Source: an uncultured Oscillibacter sp.
Lineage (GTDB): Bacteria > Bacillota > Clostridia > Oscillospirales > Oscillospiraceae
Length of the DNA stretch: 63,148 nucleotides
Direction: 5' to 3'
NCBI GenBank assembly: GCA_900770295.1
Contig: CAAGJQ010000123.1
Coordinates: 1-63,148 of the forward strand
This document shows, one piece after another, positions 7,287 through 16,348 of this stretch. The notes under the pieces are model-generated. The model saw only the letters and a list, made by a program, of their open reading frames with translations. It was not told where the DNA came from and ran no database searches. Numbering within the stretch: position 1 is the stretch's first letter; each line of letters begins with the position of its first letter. Position numbers and translations under genes: made by a program.

Positions 7287-9893
7287 ATGGCGGAACTGAC
7301 CCCCATGATGAAGCAATATCTGGAAATCAAGAAGGACAACCCGGACTCCATCCTGTTCTTCCGCCTGGGCGACTTCTATGAGATGTTCGCCGATGACGCC
7401 AAGCTGGCGTCCAGGGAGCTGGACCTGACCCTGACCTCCCGGGACCACGGCAAGCATGCCAAGCCCGAGGAGGAGCGGGTGCCCATGTGCGGCATCCCCT
7501 ACCACGCCAGCGAGGCCTACATCGCCCGCCTCATCGGCAAGGGCTACAAGGTGGCCATCTGCGAGCAGATGGAGGACCCCGCCACCGCCAAGGGCCTGGT
7601 CAAGCGGGACATCATCCGGGTGGTCACCCCCGGCACCGTCATCGACGCCGCGTGCCTGGACGACAAGTCCAGCAACTTTCTCTGCGGCATCTACATGGAC
7701 TCCCGCTGCGCCGGCGTGGCCTTCTGCGACATCACCACCGGCAAGGCACACCTGACGGCCTTCACCGGCAAGGACCGGGTGGAGCACGTCATCAACGAGC
7801 TGGGCCGCTTCTCCCCGGCGGAGGCCATTCTGAACGACGGCGCTTACGCCGAAAAAGCCCTGACCACCGCCCTGACGGAGAAGTTCTCCTGCCGGGTGGA
7901 AAACGGCGGCGAGCGGCGCTTCCTCCTGAACGAGGCGGAGAAGAACATTCGGAAACAGTTTGGGGAGGACGCCCTGCACCAGCTGCCTGCCGGAAACCCG
8001 GCAGCGGCCATGGCCTTGGGCGGACTGCTGCATTACTTATACGAGACCCAGAAAACCGACCTCTCCCACATCAACGACCTGGACTACTACGAGCAGGGCC
8101 GGTTCATGGAACTGGACCTGACGGCCCGGCGGAACCTGGAGCTGACAGAGACCCTGCGCGGCAAGGAGAAGAAGGGAAGTTTGCTGTGGGTTCTGGACAA
8201 GACCAAGACCCCCATGGGCGCCCGGTGCCTGCGGAGCTGGCTGGAGCGGCCATTGCTGTCCGTCACCGCCATCTGCAAGCGGAACTCCGCCGTGGCGGCG
8301 CTGGTGGACAACACCATCGCCAGAGAGGAACTGATCGCCGCCATGACGGGCCTGGGCGACATGGAGCGGCTCATCGGCCGCATCGTCTACGGCACCGCAG
8401 TTGGCCGGGATATGGCATCCCTCCGGGCGGCCATCGAAAAGCTGCCCGCCGTGAAGGAGCAGCTGGCGGCGTTTTCCGACCGCCGCCTCGGTGAGCTGAC
8501 GGAAGAGCTGGACACGCTGGATGACATCGGCGGGCGCATTGCCGCCACCATCTGCGATGAGCCCCCGTTCTCCGTCCGGGAGGGCGGCTTCATCCGGGAC
8601 GGCTTTGACGAAGAGGTGGACCGCCTGCGGCACATTCTCAAGGGCGGCAAGAGCGTCATCGCGGAGATGGAGGCCAAGGAGAAGGAGCGCACCGGCATCC
8701 GGACCCTGAAAATCGGCTACAACAAGGTCTTTGGCTATTACATCGAGGTATCCAATTCCTTTAAAGACCAGGTGCCCGACACTTACATCCGCAAACAGAC
8801 CCTGGTCAACGGCGAGCGGTTTATCACCCAGGAATTGAAGGACCTGGAGCACGAGATTCTGACCGCCTCGGAGCGGGTGGTGGCCCTGGAATATGAGCTG
8901 TTTACCCAACTGCGGGAGGAGATTTCCGCCCAGGCGCAGCGCATTCAAAAAACCGCCGCCGCCATCGCCGAGATCGATGCCCTGGCGTCCTTTGCGGCAG
9001 TTGCCGTGCGGAACAACTACTGCCGCCCCGATGTGGACGAGTCCGGCGTCATTGAGATCAAAGAGGGCCGCCACCCTGTGGTGGAGCGGGTCTTGAAGGA
9101 CAGCCTGTTCGTCCCCAACGACACGTTTATGGGCGAAAAGGAGGAGCGGGTGGCCATCATCACCGGCCCCAACATGGCGGGCAAGTCCACTTACATGCGC
9201 CAGGTGGCGCTGATCGTCCTCATGGCCCAGATGGGCAGCTTCGTCCCCGCGTCCCACGCCCACATCGGCGTGGTGGACCGCATCTTCACCCGCATTGGCG
9301 CCAGCGACGACCTGTCCGCCGGACAGTCCACCTTCATGGTGGAGATGACGGAGGTGTCGGACATCCTGCACCACGCCACGAAGAACTCCCTGCTGATCCT
9401 GGATGAGATCGGCCGGGGCACCAGCACCTTTGACGGCATGTCCATTGCCCGGGCGGTGCTGGAGTACTGCGCGGATAAAAAGACCCTGGGGGCCAAGACG
9501 CTGTTCGCCACCCATTACCACGAGCTGACGGAGCTGGAGAACACCCTCCCCGGCACCGTGAACTACAACATCGCCGTCAAGACCCGGGGCGAGGACATCA
9601 TCTTCCTGCGGAAGATCATCCCCGGCGGCGCGGACCGGAGCTACGGCATCGAGGTCGCCAAGCTGGCGGGATTGCCGGACAAGGTGGTCCAGCGGGCAAA
9701 GACCGTGCTGAAAGAGCTGGAGGCGGAGAACGGCGTCCAGTACACGGCCCCCCGGAAAGAGGCGGACCAGGTGTCCCTCAGCGCCATCGGCGAGGGCGAG
9801 GTCCTGGACGCGCTGCGCCGCTGCCAGCCGGATACCCTGACGCCCATTGAGGCGATGACGCTGCTCTATGAGCTGAAGAAAAAGCTGCAATAA
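7287..9893 (+). CDS. mutS: DNA mismatch repair protein MutS
   Basis: Recognises base mismatches and small loops and recruits MutL. The 868 residues carry the mismatch-binding motif GDFYEMF near residue 30, connector, lever and clamp domains, and a C-terminal ABC-type ATPase with Walker A GPNMAGKST (about residue 628) and Walker B LLILDEIGRGTSTFDG (about residue 703). FYEMF shows this is MutS1, not MutS2. The frame is open from 7251, but the ATG at 7287 has GAGGTGAAC upstream and gives the normal N-terminus MAELTPMMKQY. It stands upstream of mutL with two membrane-protein genes between them. Confidence 0.97.
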   Translation: MAELTPMMKQYLEIKKDNPDSILFFRLGDFYEMFADDAKLASRELDLTLTSRDHGKHAKPEEERVPMCGIPYHASEAYIARLIGKGYKVAICEQMEDPATAKGLVKRDIIRVVTPGTVIDAACLDDKSSNFLCGIYMDSRCAGVAFCDITTGKAHLTAFTGKDRVEHVINELGRFSPAEAILNDGAYAEKALTTALTEKFSCRVENGGERRFLLNEAEKNIRKQFGEDALHQLPAGNPAAAMALGGLLHYLYETQKTDLSHINDLDYYEQGRFMELDLTARRNLELTETLRGKEKKGSLLWVLDKTKTPMGARCLRSWLERPLLSVTAICKRNSAVAALVDNTIAREELIAAMTGLGDMERLIGRIVYGTAVGRDMASLRAAIEKLPAVKEQLAAFSDRRLGELTEELDTLDDIGGRIAATICDEPPFSVREGGFIRDGFDEEVDRLRHILKGGKSVIAEMEAKEKERTGIRTLKIGYNKVFGYYIEVSNSFKDQVPDTYIRKQTLVNGERFITQELKDLEHEILTASERVVALEYELFTQLREEISAQAQRIQKTAAAIAEIDALASFAAVAVRNNYCRPDVDESGVIEIKEGRHPVVERVLKDSLFVPNDTFMGEKEERVAIITGPNMAGKSTYMRQVALIVLMAQMGSFVPASHAHIGVVDRIFTRIGASDDLSAGQSTFMVEMTEVSDILHHATKNSLLILDEIGRGTSTFDGMSIARAVLEYCADKKTLGAKTLFATHYHELTELENTLPGTVNYNIAVKTRGEDIIFLRKIIPGGADRSYGIEVAKLAGLPDKVVQRAKTVLKELEAENGVQYTAPRKEADQVSLSAIGEGEVLDALRRCQPDTLTPIEAMTLLYELKKKLQ

Positions 9894-9917
9894 GACAAGA
9901 CCCCGGAGGTATATTGC

Positions 9918-10631
9918 GTGATGGCGAAACGAAAAGCCGCAAGCTACATGACGCCTGGCGAGCAGATCGCCGGTGTGATCTTTTTCCTGATCTATCTGCT
10001 GGTGCTGCCCTTTGCCACGGCACCGCTGTTCCGTCTGGCGGAGACGCTGCTGGGCACCGGCATCTCCGGGGCCATGCGGAACGTCATCTATTACTACCTC
10101 CTCTTCGCGGTGACGGTCCTGATTTTTCACAAGTTCCTGGCCCGGACCTCCCGCCAGCTGGCGGACAATCTGGGCGGGGCCTTTAAGACCTTAGGGTTGG
10201 GCCTGGTGGGGCTGTATGGCCTGAACGAGCTGGTGTACCGGTTGACGAATCTGGTGGTCGCCAACCATACCAACCTCAACGACACCACCATCTCCGCCCA
10301 GATCCACGATGCGCCCCACATGACGCTGCTGATCGTCATTGCCCTGGCTCCCTTTGTGGAGGAGGTGCTGTTCCGGGGCCTGGTGTTCGGCAACCTGAAG
10401 GGGAAGAGCCGGGGCGTGGCCTATCTGGTGTCCTGCGCCCTGTTCGCCCTGCTGCACGTGTGGCAGTTCGCGGTGGTGGAGCGGGATGTCACCTATTTTC
10501 TGCTGATGATCCAGTATCTGGTGCCCGGTGTAGTGCTGGCCTGGGCCTATGAGCACAGCGGAACGCTGTGGACCTCCATCGGCGTTCACGCCGTGGCCAA
10601 CGCTCTGGCGGCCTGGAGCGTGATATCCTGA
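9918..10631 (+). CDS. CPBP-family intramembrane metalloprotease
   Basis: A 237-residue polytopic membrane protein of the CAAX-protease/bacteriocin-processing (CPBP, Abi) family. The signature EEVLFRGLVF (EExxxR) and histidines in FALLHVW and GVHAVANA are visible, matching the family's proposed glutamate/histidine active site. Roughly seven hydrophobic segments. Substrate unknown; relatives act in bacteriocin self-immunity or peptide processing. The start is either GTG 9918 (8 nt from GGAGG) or ATG 9921 (11 nt); the GTG has the better spacing. It lies 24 nt after mutS and is probably co-transcribed. Confidence 0.88.
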   Translation: MMAKRKAASYMTPGEQIAGVIFFLIYLLVLPFATAPLFRLAETLLGTGISGAMRNVIYYYLLFAVTVLIFHKFLARTSRQLADNLGGAFKTLGLGLVGLYGLNELVYRLTNLVVANHTNLNDTTISAQIHDAPHMTLLIVIALAPFVEEVLFRGLVFGNLKGKSRGVAYLVSCALFALLHVWQFAVVERDVTYFLLMIQYLVPGVVLAWAYEHSGTLWTSIGVHAVANALAAWSVIS

Positions 10632-10693
10632 GCCGCCGGCTGGATTTCCGGATAGATATTTAGAGAAAGAAACCGAGGAAAAGAGAAAACGCA

Positions 10694-11605
10694 ATGGATT
10701 TTTTTGACACACTGGCGGAGATGATGGTCATCCTGTTCGCCATTGCCCTGGGATACGGGGCCAACCACATGGGCATTCTGGGCGGCGAGACGGATCAGAA
10801 GCTCTCCAAACTGCTTTTAAACTTTACGATGCCCTCCATGATCCTGGCTGCCGTTATCACGGGTGACACGCTGCCCGGACTGTCAGAGATTTTGTCCATT
10901 CTGAAGGTGGCGGTGGTGTTCTATACGCTGGAGGCTGTTTTCATGCTGGCGGCGCCCCGGTTCCTGGGCGGCACGCCGGGCCAGAAGGGCGTCTGGCGCT
11001 ATACCATGATGTTTCCCAACGTGGGCTTTATCGGCTATCCCGTGGCAGTGGCTCTGTTCGGCCCGGAGGCCCTATTTTACGCCGTGGTGCTGGCCCTGCC
11101 GTTCAATCTGCTGTCCTTTACCATGGGCCCCCTGATGCTGGCGGGTGCCAAGCGGTTCAAGGTGCGGCAGATGTTTTCTCCCTGCGTGGTGGCGTCCCTG
11201 GTGGCCCTGTTCCTGGCCCTGACCGGCCTGCGGCCCCCGCAGCTGCTGGGAGAAATGCTGGATTTCGTGGGCGATATCACGGTGCCCCTCTCTCTGCTGG
11301 TGGTGGGTTCCCTGCTGGCGGGCATTCCGGCCAGGCAGGTCTTCGCAAACCCGCGGCTCTGGGCCCTGTCGGCCCTGCGTCTGCTGGTGCTGCCGGTGTC
11401 GCTGTGGCTGATCCTGCGGGGCATGGATGTGGGCTATATGGTGATGGGCGTTGCCGTGACCCAGATGGCCATGCCCATCGCCGTCAACGGCTCCATGCTC
11501 AGCATGGAGTACGGCGGCGACACCGAATGTATCGCCCAGGCCACCTTTCTGACCACCCTGGTATCCATTGTCACCATTCCCATCATCGCGGCGATCCTGC
11601 TGTGA
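10694..11605 (+). CDS. AEC-family (auxin efflux carrier-like) transporter
   Basis: A 303-residue membrane protein with about ten hydrophobic segments in two halves. The N-terminal KLLLNFTMPSMIL segment and the C-terminal region with QMAMPIAVNGSMLS are typical of the AEC family (relatives of malate permease MleP and other organic-acid carriers). It probably moves small organic acids; the substrate cannot be read from sequence. AGGAAAAGAG serves as ribosome site. The TGA stop overlaps an in-frame ATG of the mutL frame, so it sits in the mutS-mutL operon. Confidence 0.88.
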   Translation: MDFFDTLAEMMVILFAIALGYGANHMGILGGETDQKLSKLLLNFTMPSMILAAVITGDTLPGLSEILSILKVAVVFYTLEAVFMLAAPRFLGGTPGQKGVWRYTMMFPNVGFIGYPVAVALFGPEALFYAVVLALPFNLLSFTMGPLMLAGAKRFKVRQMFSPCVVASLVALFLALTGLRPPQLLGEMLDFVGDITVPLSLLVVGSLLAGIPARQVFANPRLWALSALRLLVLPVSLWLILRGMDVGYMVMGVAVTQMAMPIAVNGSMLSMEYGGDTECIAQATFLTTLVSIVTIPIIAAILL

Positions 11606-11640
11606 TGAAAGCCCGAGACTTTTTAACGGAGTGTGCTGCT

Positions 11641-13626
11641 ATGCCTCATATCCAACAATTAGAGTCCCATGTGGCCGACCTGATCGCCGCCGGCGAGGTG
11701 GTGGAGCGGCCCGCCAGCGTGGTCAAAGAGCTGGTGGAGAACGCCATCGACGCAGGTGCCTCCGCTGTGGTGGTGGAGATCCAGCGGGGCGGCATGGGCG
11801 TTATCCGGGTGACGGACAACGGCTGCGGCATCGCCCCCGGGGAGCTGCCCACGGCCTTCCTCCGCCACGCCACCAGCAAGCTGCGCACGCCGGAGGACCT
11901 GGGCAGGATCGGCACCCTGGGCTTCCGGGGCGAGGCCCTGGCGGCCATCTCCGCCGTCAGCCGGGTGGACATCCTGACCCGACAGAAGGGCGCGGCCAGT
12001 GGCGCCGCCCTGCACCTGGAGGGGGGCGTCCCCGGCCAGGTGGAGGACGCCGGCGCGCCGGAGGGCACCACCATCGTGGTCCGGGACCTGTTCTACAACA
12101 CCCCGGCCCGGCTGAAATTCATGCGGAAGGACAGCGCCGAGACCGCCTCCGTGGCGGGGCTCATGCAGCATCTGGCCCTGTCACATCCCGATATCTCCTT
12201 CAAATTCATCAAGGACGGCACGGAGGCCCTCCACACCCCCGGTGACGGCAGGCTGGAGTCCGCCGTGTACGCGGCCCTGGGCCGGGATTTTGCCAAAACT
12301 CTGGTACCCGTGGAGGGCAGGGGCGGCGAGGCGGCCGTGACCGGCTTTGTCACCCAGCCTCTCATGGGCCGGGGCTCCCGGTCCATGCAGGTGTTCTTTG
12401 TCAACGGCCGGTTCATCAAGTCCCAGCTGCTGACGGCGGCTCTGGAGGAGGGCTACCGCAACCAGCTCATGAAGGGCAAGTTCCCCGGCTGCGTCCTGTC
12501 CGTGACGCTTCCGGTGACGGCGGTGGACGTCAACGTCCATCCCGCCAAGACCCAGGTCAAATTCGCCCGGGAGCGGGAGGTGTTCGACGCGGTGTACCAC
12601 ACCGTGCTGGACTGTCTGGACGCCAGGACCTACCGGGAGCAGGGCGCAAAGCCCGCCCCCAAAGCGCCGGAGGCGCCGAAGCCCTCCATCCGTCCTGCCG
12701 GATGGCAGGCGGCTGTGCCCGCCCGCTCCGCAGCGCCGGTCCAAAGACCGGAACCCGCCCGGCCCGCCTGGAACACGGAGTGGAGCTCCTCCGCCAAGGT
12801 GGCGGACAGCGCCCCGGAAAAAACGGTCTACCAGACGGCGCGGCCCGCGCCGAAACCCATGGGCTCCGCCCTTGGGAAGCCCCCGGCCTCCGTTGCGGCA
12901 AAGCCTGTGGAAAAGCTGCCCCTCGTGAGGGAGCCCGCTCCGGCCCCCATGGAGGAGGTCCCGGTGAGGCCGGAGGCCGCCCGGCGGCCCTTCGTGCCCG
13001 CCATCCCGCCGGAGCAGCGGGCCCTGGACCTGCCGGAGCAGACCACCATCGAACCGGCCAGAGAGGCTCCCTGGCGCATCGCCGGGGAGGTGCTGCACAC
13101 ATATATCATCTGCGAGAGCGAGGACGGCTGCGTCTGGCTCATCGACAAGCACGCCGCCCACGAGCGTGTCAACTTCGACCGGCTGAAGGCCGCCAAAACC
13201 CCGCCCATGCGCCAGACCCTGCTCCAGCCCATCGCGGCTGAGCTGACGAAGGAGGACGGCGCGCTGCTGCTGGGGAACCTGCCCCTGCTGGAGCAGTTCG
13301 GCTTCGCCTGCGAGGACTTCGGCGACGGCGCCATTCTGGTGCGGGAGGTCCCGGCGGACATTGACGCGGCGGATGCCGTTCCCACGCTGGAGGAGTTCGC
13401 GGAGAATCTGCGCACCGGCCGCTCCCCGGAGGAAAAGCGGGACAATCTGCTCCACACCATGGCCTGCAAGGCAGCCATCAAGGGCGGCTGGACCAGCGAT
13501 GTGTCGGAACTGAAGGTGCTGGTGGAAAAGGTCCAGAGCGGCGAGGTCCGCTTCTGCCCCCACGGCCGTCCTGTGGCGGTGAAGCTGACGAAGTACGAGC
13601 TGGAGAAGATGTTCAAGCGGGCGTAA
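11641..13626 (+). CDS. mutL: DNA mismatch repair endonuclease MutL
   Basis: Couples mismatch recognition by MutS to strand cleavage. The N-terminal GHKL ATPase shows VENAIDAGA, DNGCGI, ATSKL and GTLGFRGEAL. A long proline/alanine-rich linker spans about residues 340-460. The C-terminal dimerisation domain carries the metal-binding endonuclease motif DKHAAHERVNFD (about residue 500; the last position is Asp instead of the usual Glu), ACKAAIKGG and CPHGRPV. Endonuclease-type MutL is expected in bacteria without MutH. Start: ATG 11641 gives the standard MPHIQQL N-terminus; ATG 11605 would add 12 residues and overlap the AEC stop. Confidence 0.96.
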   Translation: MPHIQQLESHVADLIAAGEVVERPASVVKELVENAIDAGASAVVVEIQRGGMGVIRVTDNGCGIAPGELPTAFLRHATSKLRTPEDLGRIGTLGFRGEALAAISAVSRVDILTRQKGAASGAALHLEGGVPGQVEDAGAPEGTTIVVRDLFYNTPARLKFMRKDSAETASVAGLMQHLALSHPDISFKFIKDGTEALHTPGDGRLESAVYAALGRDFAKTLVPVEGRGGEAAVTGFVTQPLMGRGSRSMQVFFVNGRFIKSQLLTAALEEGYRNQLMKGKFPGCVLSVTLPVTAVDVNVHPAKTQVKFAREREVFDAVYHTVLDCLDARTYREQGAKPAPKAPEAPKPSIRPAGWQAAVPARSAAPVQRPEPARPAWNTEWSSSAKVADSAPEKTVYQTARPAPKPMGSALGKPPASVAAKPVEKLPLVREPAPAPMEEVPVRPEAARRPFVPAIPPEQRALDLPEQTTIEPAREAPWRIAGEVLHTYIICESEDGCVWLIDKHAAHERVNFDRLKAAKTPPMRQTLLQPIAAELTKEDGALLLGNLPLLEQFGFACEDFGDGAILVREVPADIDAADAVPTLEEFAENLRTGRSPEEKRDNLLHTMACKAAIKGGWTSDVSELKVLVEKVQSGEVRFCPHGRPVAVKLTKYELEKMFKRA

Positions 13627-13672
13627 GGCGGCCTGACGCCCCTGCGTATATGACAAGGAGTAATCAATAAAA

Positions 13673-14263
13673 ATGAAATTACTGTTTGTAGACTGCTGCA
13701 TCAGCCAGAGGGGAAAGGACTCCCGGACCCGGGCGCTGGCGGACGCGTTTCTGGAGGCCTTCCGGGCCTCCCATCCCACGGCGGAAGTCGAGACCGTGGA
13801 GCCGGCGGCGCTGGGACTGCGGTCCTTTGACCCGGAGATGCTGAACGACCGGGACGCTCTGGCGGGCATTGGCGCCTGGGACGCACCGGTGTTCGAGGCG
13901 GCCCGGCAGTTCCGGGCGGCGGACGGCGTCGTGGTGGCCGCGCCCTTCTGGGACCTGAGCTTTCCGTCCGTGCTGCGGACCTATATCGAGTACATCTGCG
14001 CCAACGGCCTGACTTATCACTACGAGGCGGACGGCTGCCACGGCGACTGCAAGGCGTCCCGGCTGGTGTACCTGACCTCCGGCGGCGACTTCGAGCGGGA
14101 GGACAGCCTCGGTGTTCTGTACTGGCGGCAGCTGTGCGCCATGTTCGGCATCGGGAAGTTCGACTACGTGTTCGCCGGCGGTCTGGACACGGACCCCGCT
14201 CTGGCGCCGGAGCGGCTGGAGGCCGCCTGCGCCCTGGCCCGGCGGCTGGCGGAGAAATTTTAA
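13673..14263 (+). CDS. Flavodoxin-fold NAD(P)H dehydrogenase/azoreductase-like protein (copy 1)
   Basis: A 196-residue protein of the flavodoxin_2 / FMN-dependent NADH-azoreductase superfamily. The N-terminal strand LLFVDCCIS leads into an FMN-phosphate loop (QRGKDSRTRALADAF), and the central AAPFWDLSFPSVLRTYIEY block is the family signature around the flavin. A YLTSGGDFE loop follows. It is a paralog of the next gene (14359), with the same length and the same blocks (YWRQLCAMFGI against YWRQLCERFGI). Physiological substrate unknown; quinone or flavin reduction is inferred from the family. AAGGAG ribosome site. Located between mutL and miaA. Confidence 0.85.
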   Translation: MKLLFVDCCISQRGKDSRTRALADAFLEAFRASHPTAEVETVEPAALGLRSFDPEMLNDRDALAGIGAWDAPVFEAARQFRAADGVVVAAPFWDLSFPSVLRTYIEYICANGLTYHYEADGCHGDCKASRLVYLTSGGDFEREDSLGVLYWRQLCAMFGIGKFDYVFAGGLDTDPALAPERLEAACALARRLAEKF

Positions 14264-14358
14264 ATCATCATCCTGCGGTTGCACACGGGCCCGACCCGTT
14301 GTAACATAGAAGTAACAGGCACGCAAAGACCCAGTGGAATCAAAAGGAGGAGAAAGCG

Positions 14359-14946
14359 ATGTTATTGTTTGTGGATTGCTGCATCAGCTACCGGGGAGAC
14401 CGCTCCCGCAGTCATGCGCTGTGTGATGCGTTTCTGACGGAGTATAAAAAGGCGAATCCGGCGGAGGATATCGAGGTGGTGAACCTGCAGCGCATGGACC
14501 TGAAGCCCTTCAACCAGTTCAGCACCGACGACCGGAACGCCCTGCGGAACGTGAAGGCCTTCGACGCGCCCATCTTCAAGCTGGCCCGTCAGTTCAAGCG
14601 GGCGGACCGCATCGTCATCGGCGCTCCTCTCCGGGACCTGACCTTCCCGGCCATGCTGCGCATTTACATTGAGTATGTCTGCGTCCGCGAGGTGACCTAC
14701 CACTATGAAAACGGTCAGTGCAAGGGCGACTGCATGGCCCAGAAGCTGGCGTACCTGACCGTCAGCGGCGGTCCGGAGCCGGAGGAGAACCTGGGCGTGG
14801 AGTACTGGCGGCAGCTGTGCGAGCGCTTCGGCATCAAGGAGTACCGGCACGTGGAGGCCTATGGCCTGGACATCGAGCCGGAGAAGAGCGGCGAGATCAT
14901 GCAGGCCGCCTGTGACAAGGCCCGTGAGCTGGCAAAAACATTCTGA
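14359..14946 (+). CDS. Flavodoxin-fold NAD(P)H dehydrogenase/azoreductase-like protein (copy 2)
   Basis: A 195-residue paralog of the preceding gene. Shared features are FVDCCIS, the YRGDRSRSHALCDAF phosphate loop, GAPLRDLTFPAMLRIYIEY, a CKGDCMAQKLAYLT segment and GVEYWRQLCERFGI. Both copies keep the conserved cysteines in the xGDC loop. An AAGGAGGAG ribosome site precedes it. The 95-nt gap between the two copies contains a small ACGGG/CCCGT hairpin but no T tract, so they may share one transcript. Tandem duplication with divergence is the simplest origin. The electron acceptor is unknown. Confidence 0.85.
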   Translation: MLLFVDCCISYRGDRSRSHALCDAFLTEYKKANPAEDIEVVNLQRMDLKPFNQFSTDDRNALRNVKAFDAPIFKLARQFKRADRIVIGAPLRDLTFPAMLRIYIEYVCVREVTYHYENGQCKGDCMAQKLAYLTVSGGPEPEENLGVEYWRQLCERFGIKEYRHVEAYGLDIEPEKSGEIMQAACDKARELAKTF

Positions 14947-15026
14947 GTTGAAACAAGAAGGCCGGACTCTGATTTGTTAAAGAGAGCACCGGAATTCGCC
15001 CGAACACGAAGGAGGAGGGGGAGACC

Positions 15027-15971
15027 ATGGCACCGAAGATCGTCTGCGTCGTAGGCCCTACGGCCTGCGGCAAGACCACGCTGGGCGTGCTGCTGGCAAA
15101 GCGGTTCAACGGCGAAGTGGTCTCCGCTGACTCCATGCAGATCTATAAGGGCATGACCGTGGGCACCGCCGCCCCCACGGCGGGGGAGATGGACGGCGTG
15201 CCCCACCACATGGTGGCCGTGGCGGACCCGGCGGAGCAGTGGTCCGCCGCCCGCTACGCCCAGGCTGCCACGCCCATCATCGACGACATCCTGGCCCGGG
15301 GAAAGCTGCCCATCCTGGTGGGCGGCACGGGCCTGTGGCTGAACGCGGTGGTGAAGGGCCACGGCTTCGCCGGGGGCCATGCCGGCGGCGAGGTCCGGCA
15401 CCAGCTCCAGCAGCGGCTGGAGCGGGAGGGCATCGGCCCTCTGCTGGCGGAGCTGCGCCAGGTGGACCCGGCTTCGGCGGAGCGGCTGCATCCGGCGGAT
15501 GAAAAGCGCATTCTCCGGGCGCTGGAGGTCTATCTGGAGACCGGAAAGACCATCACCGCCCACAACGAGGAGACGAAGAAGCTGCCGCCCCGGTACGATG
15601 CCGTGTGGATCGGATTGCAGTTCGAGGACCGGGCGGACATGAAGGCCCTCATCGACCGCCGGGTGGACAAGATGGTGGAGGAGGGGCTTCTGGAGGAGGT
15701 CCGCAGGCTGCTGGAGAGCGGCCTGCCCCGGGCGTCCACCGCCCTCCAGGCCATCGGCTACAAGGAGTTTCTGGGCGTGGCCGACGGCACCGCCACAGAG
15801 GCGGAGGCCATCGAGGAGGTCAAGCTCCGCTCCCGGCAGTACGCCAAGCGCCAGCTGACCTGGCTGCGGAAGAATCCGGACATCCACTGGATTTTTTGGA
15901 AAAAAGAGCGGGATTTTGAACGGGCCTTACAGGTTTCGACGGAAATCCTGACCGCCGAGGGCTTATCCTAG
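15027..15971 (+). CDS. miaA: tRNA dimethylallyltransferase MiaA
   Basis: Transfers the dimethylallyl group to A37 of UNN-reading tRNAs; the product is the substrate of MiaB (4.1 kb). The 314-residue protein has the P-loop GPTACGKTTL at residues 8-17, DSMQIYKGMTVGTA, GGTGLWLNAVV and the QYAKRQLTWLR signature near the C-terminus. A strong AAGGAGGAGG ribosome site precedes the ATG. hfq follows after 58 nt, the common miaA-hfq order. Confidence 0.96.
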   Translation: MAPKIVCVVGPTACGKTTLGVLLAKRFNGEVVSADSMQIYKGMTVGTAAPTAGEMDGVPHHMVAVADPAEQWSAARYAQAATPIIDDILARGKLPILVGGTGLWLNAVVKGHGFAGGHAGGEVRHQLQQRLEREGIGPLLAELRQVDPASAERLHPADEKRILRALEVYLETGKTITAHNEETKKLPPRYDAVWIGLQFEDRADMKALIDRRVDKMVEEGLLEEVRRLLESGLPRASTALQAIGYKEFLGVADGTATEAEAIEEVKLRSRQYAKRQLTWLRKNPDIHWIFWKKERDFERALQVSTEILTAEGLS

Positions 15972-16029
15972 TCCAAGGCGGACGTACATAAAGCATCGTC
16001 CGACCGACAAAGAAAAAGGAGCGGACGAT

Positions 16030-16266
16030 ATGCAGACAAAAGCGAATTTGCAGGACTTATTTCTCCTTCAGGCCAGACGGGACAAGCTGCCTGTGACCAT
16101 GTTTCTGATGAACGGCTTCCAGATGCGGGGCGTCATCACCGGGTTTGACGCCTTCGTGGTCATTCTGGACAGCGAGGGGCGGCAGCAGGTGATCTACAAG
16201 CACGCGATCTCCACCATCGCCCCCATCCGTCCGGTGGATCTGACGGGAGAGCCTGCGCAGCAGTAA
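16030..16266 (+). CDS. hfq: RNA chaperone Hfq
   Basis: Hexameric Sm-like RNA chaperone that helps small RNAs pair with mRNAs. The 78 residues contain Sm1 (LPVTMFLMNGFQMRGVITGF) and Sm2 with the hallmark YKHAISTI. The C-terminal tail is very short, as usual in Gram-positive bacteria. AAGGAGCGG ribosome site. Follows miaA, probably in the same operon. Confidence 0.96.
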   Translation: MQTKANLQDLFLLQARRDKLPVTMFLMNGFQMRGVITGFDAFVVILDSEGRQQVIYKHAISTIAPIRPVDLTGEPAQQ

Positions 16267-16269
16267 GCG

Positions 16270-16330
16270 GGCCGCCCGGGCGGCCGTCAACGGAAAGAAG
16301 CGCCCTGCCGGTGCAGCGCCGGCGGGGCGC
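16270..16330. repeat. Two GC-rich hairpins between hfq and the HlyD-like gene
   Basis: A perfect 16-bp palindrome GGCCGCCCGGGCGGCC (16270-16285) and a hairpin with GCGCCC/GGGCGC ends (16300-16330). No T tract follows either, so termination is uncertain; they may protect mRNA ends or slow transcription. Confidence 0.5.
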
Positions 16331-16348
16331 CCAAGAGGCTGTCTCAAG

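Noticed and set aside
8037..10130. Long minus-strand open frame opposite mutS
   Set aside because: Antisense shadow of a GC-rich gene; no motif, no ribosome site.
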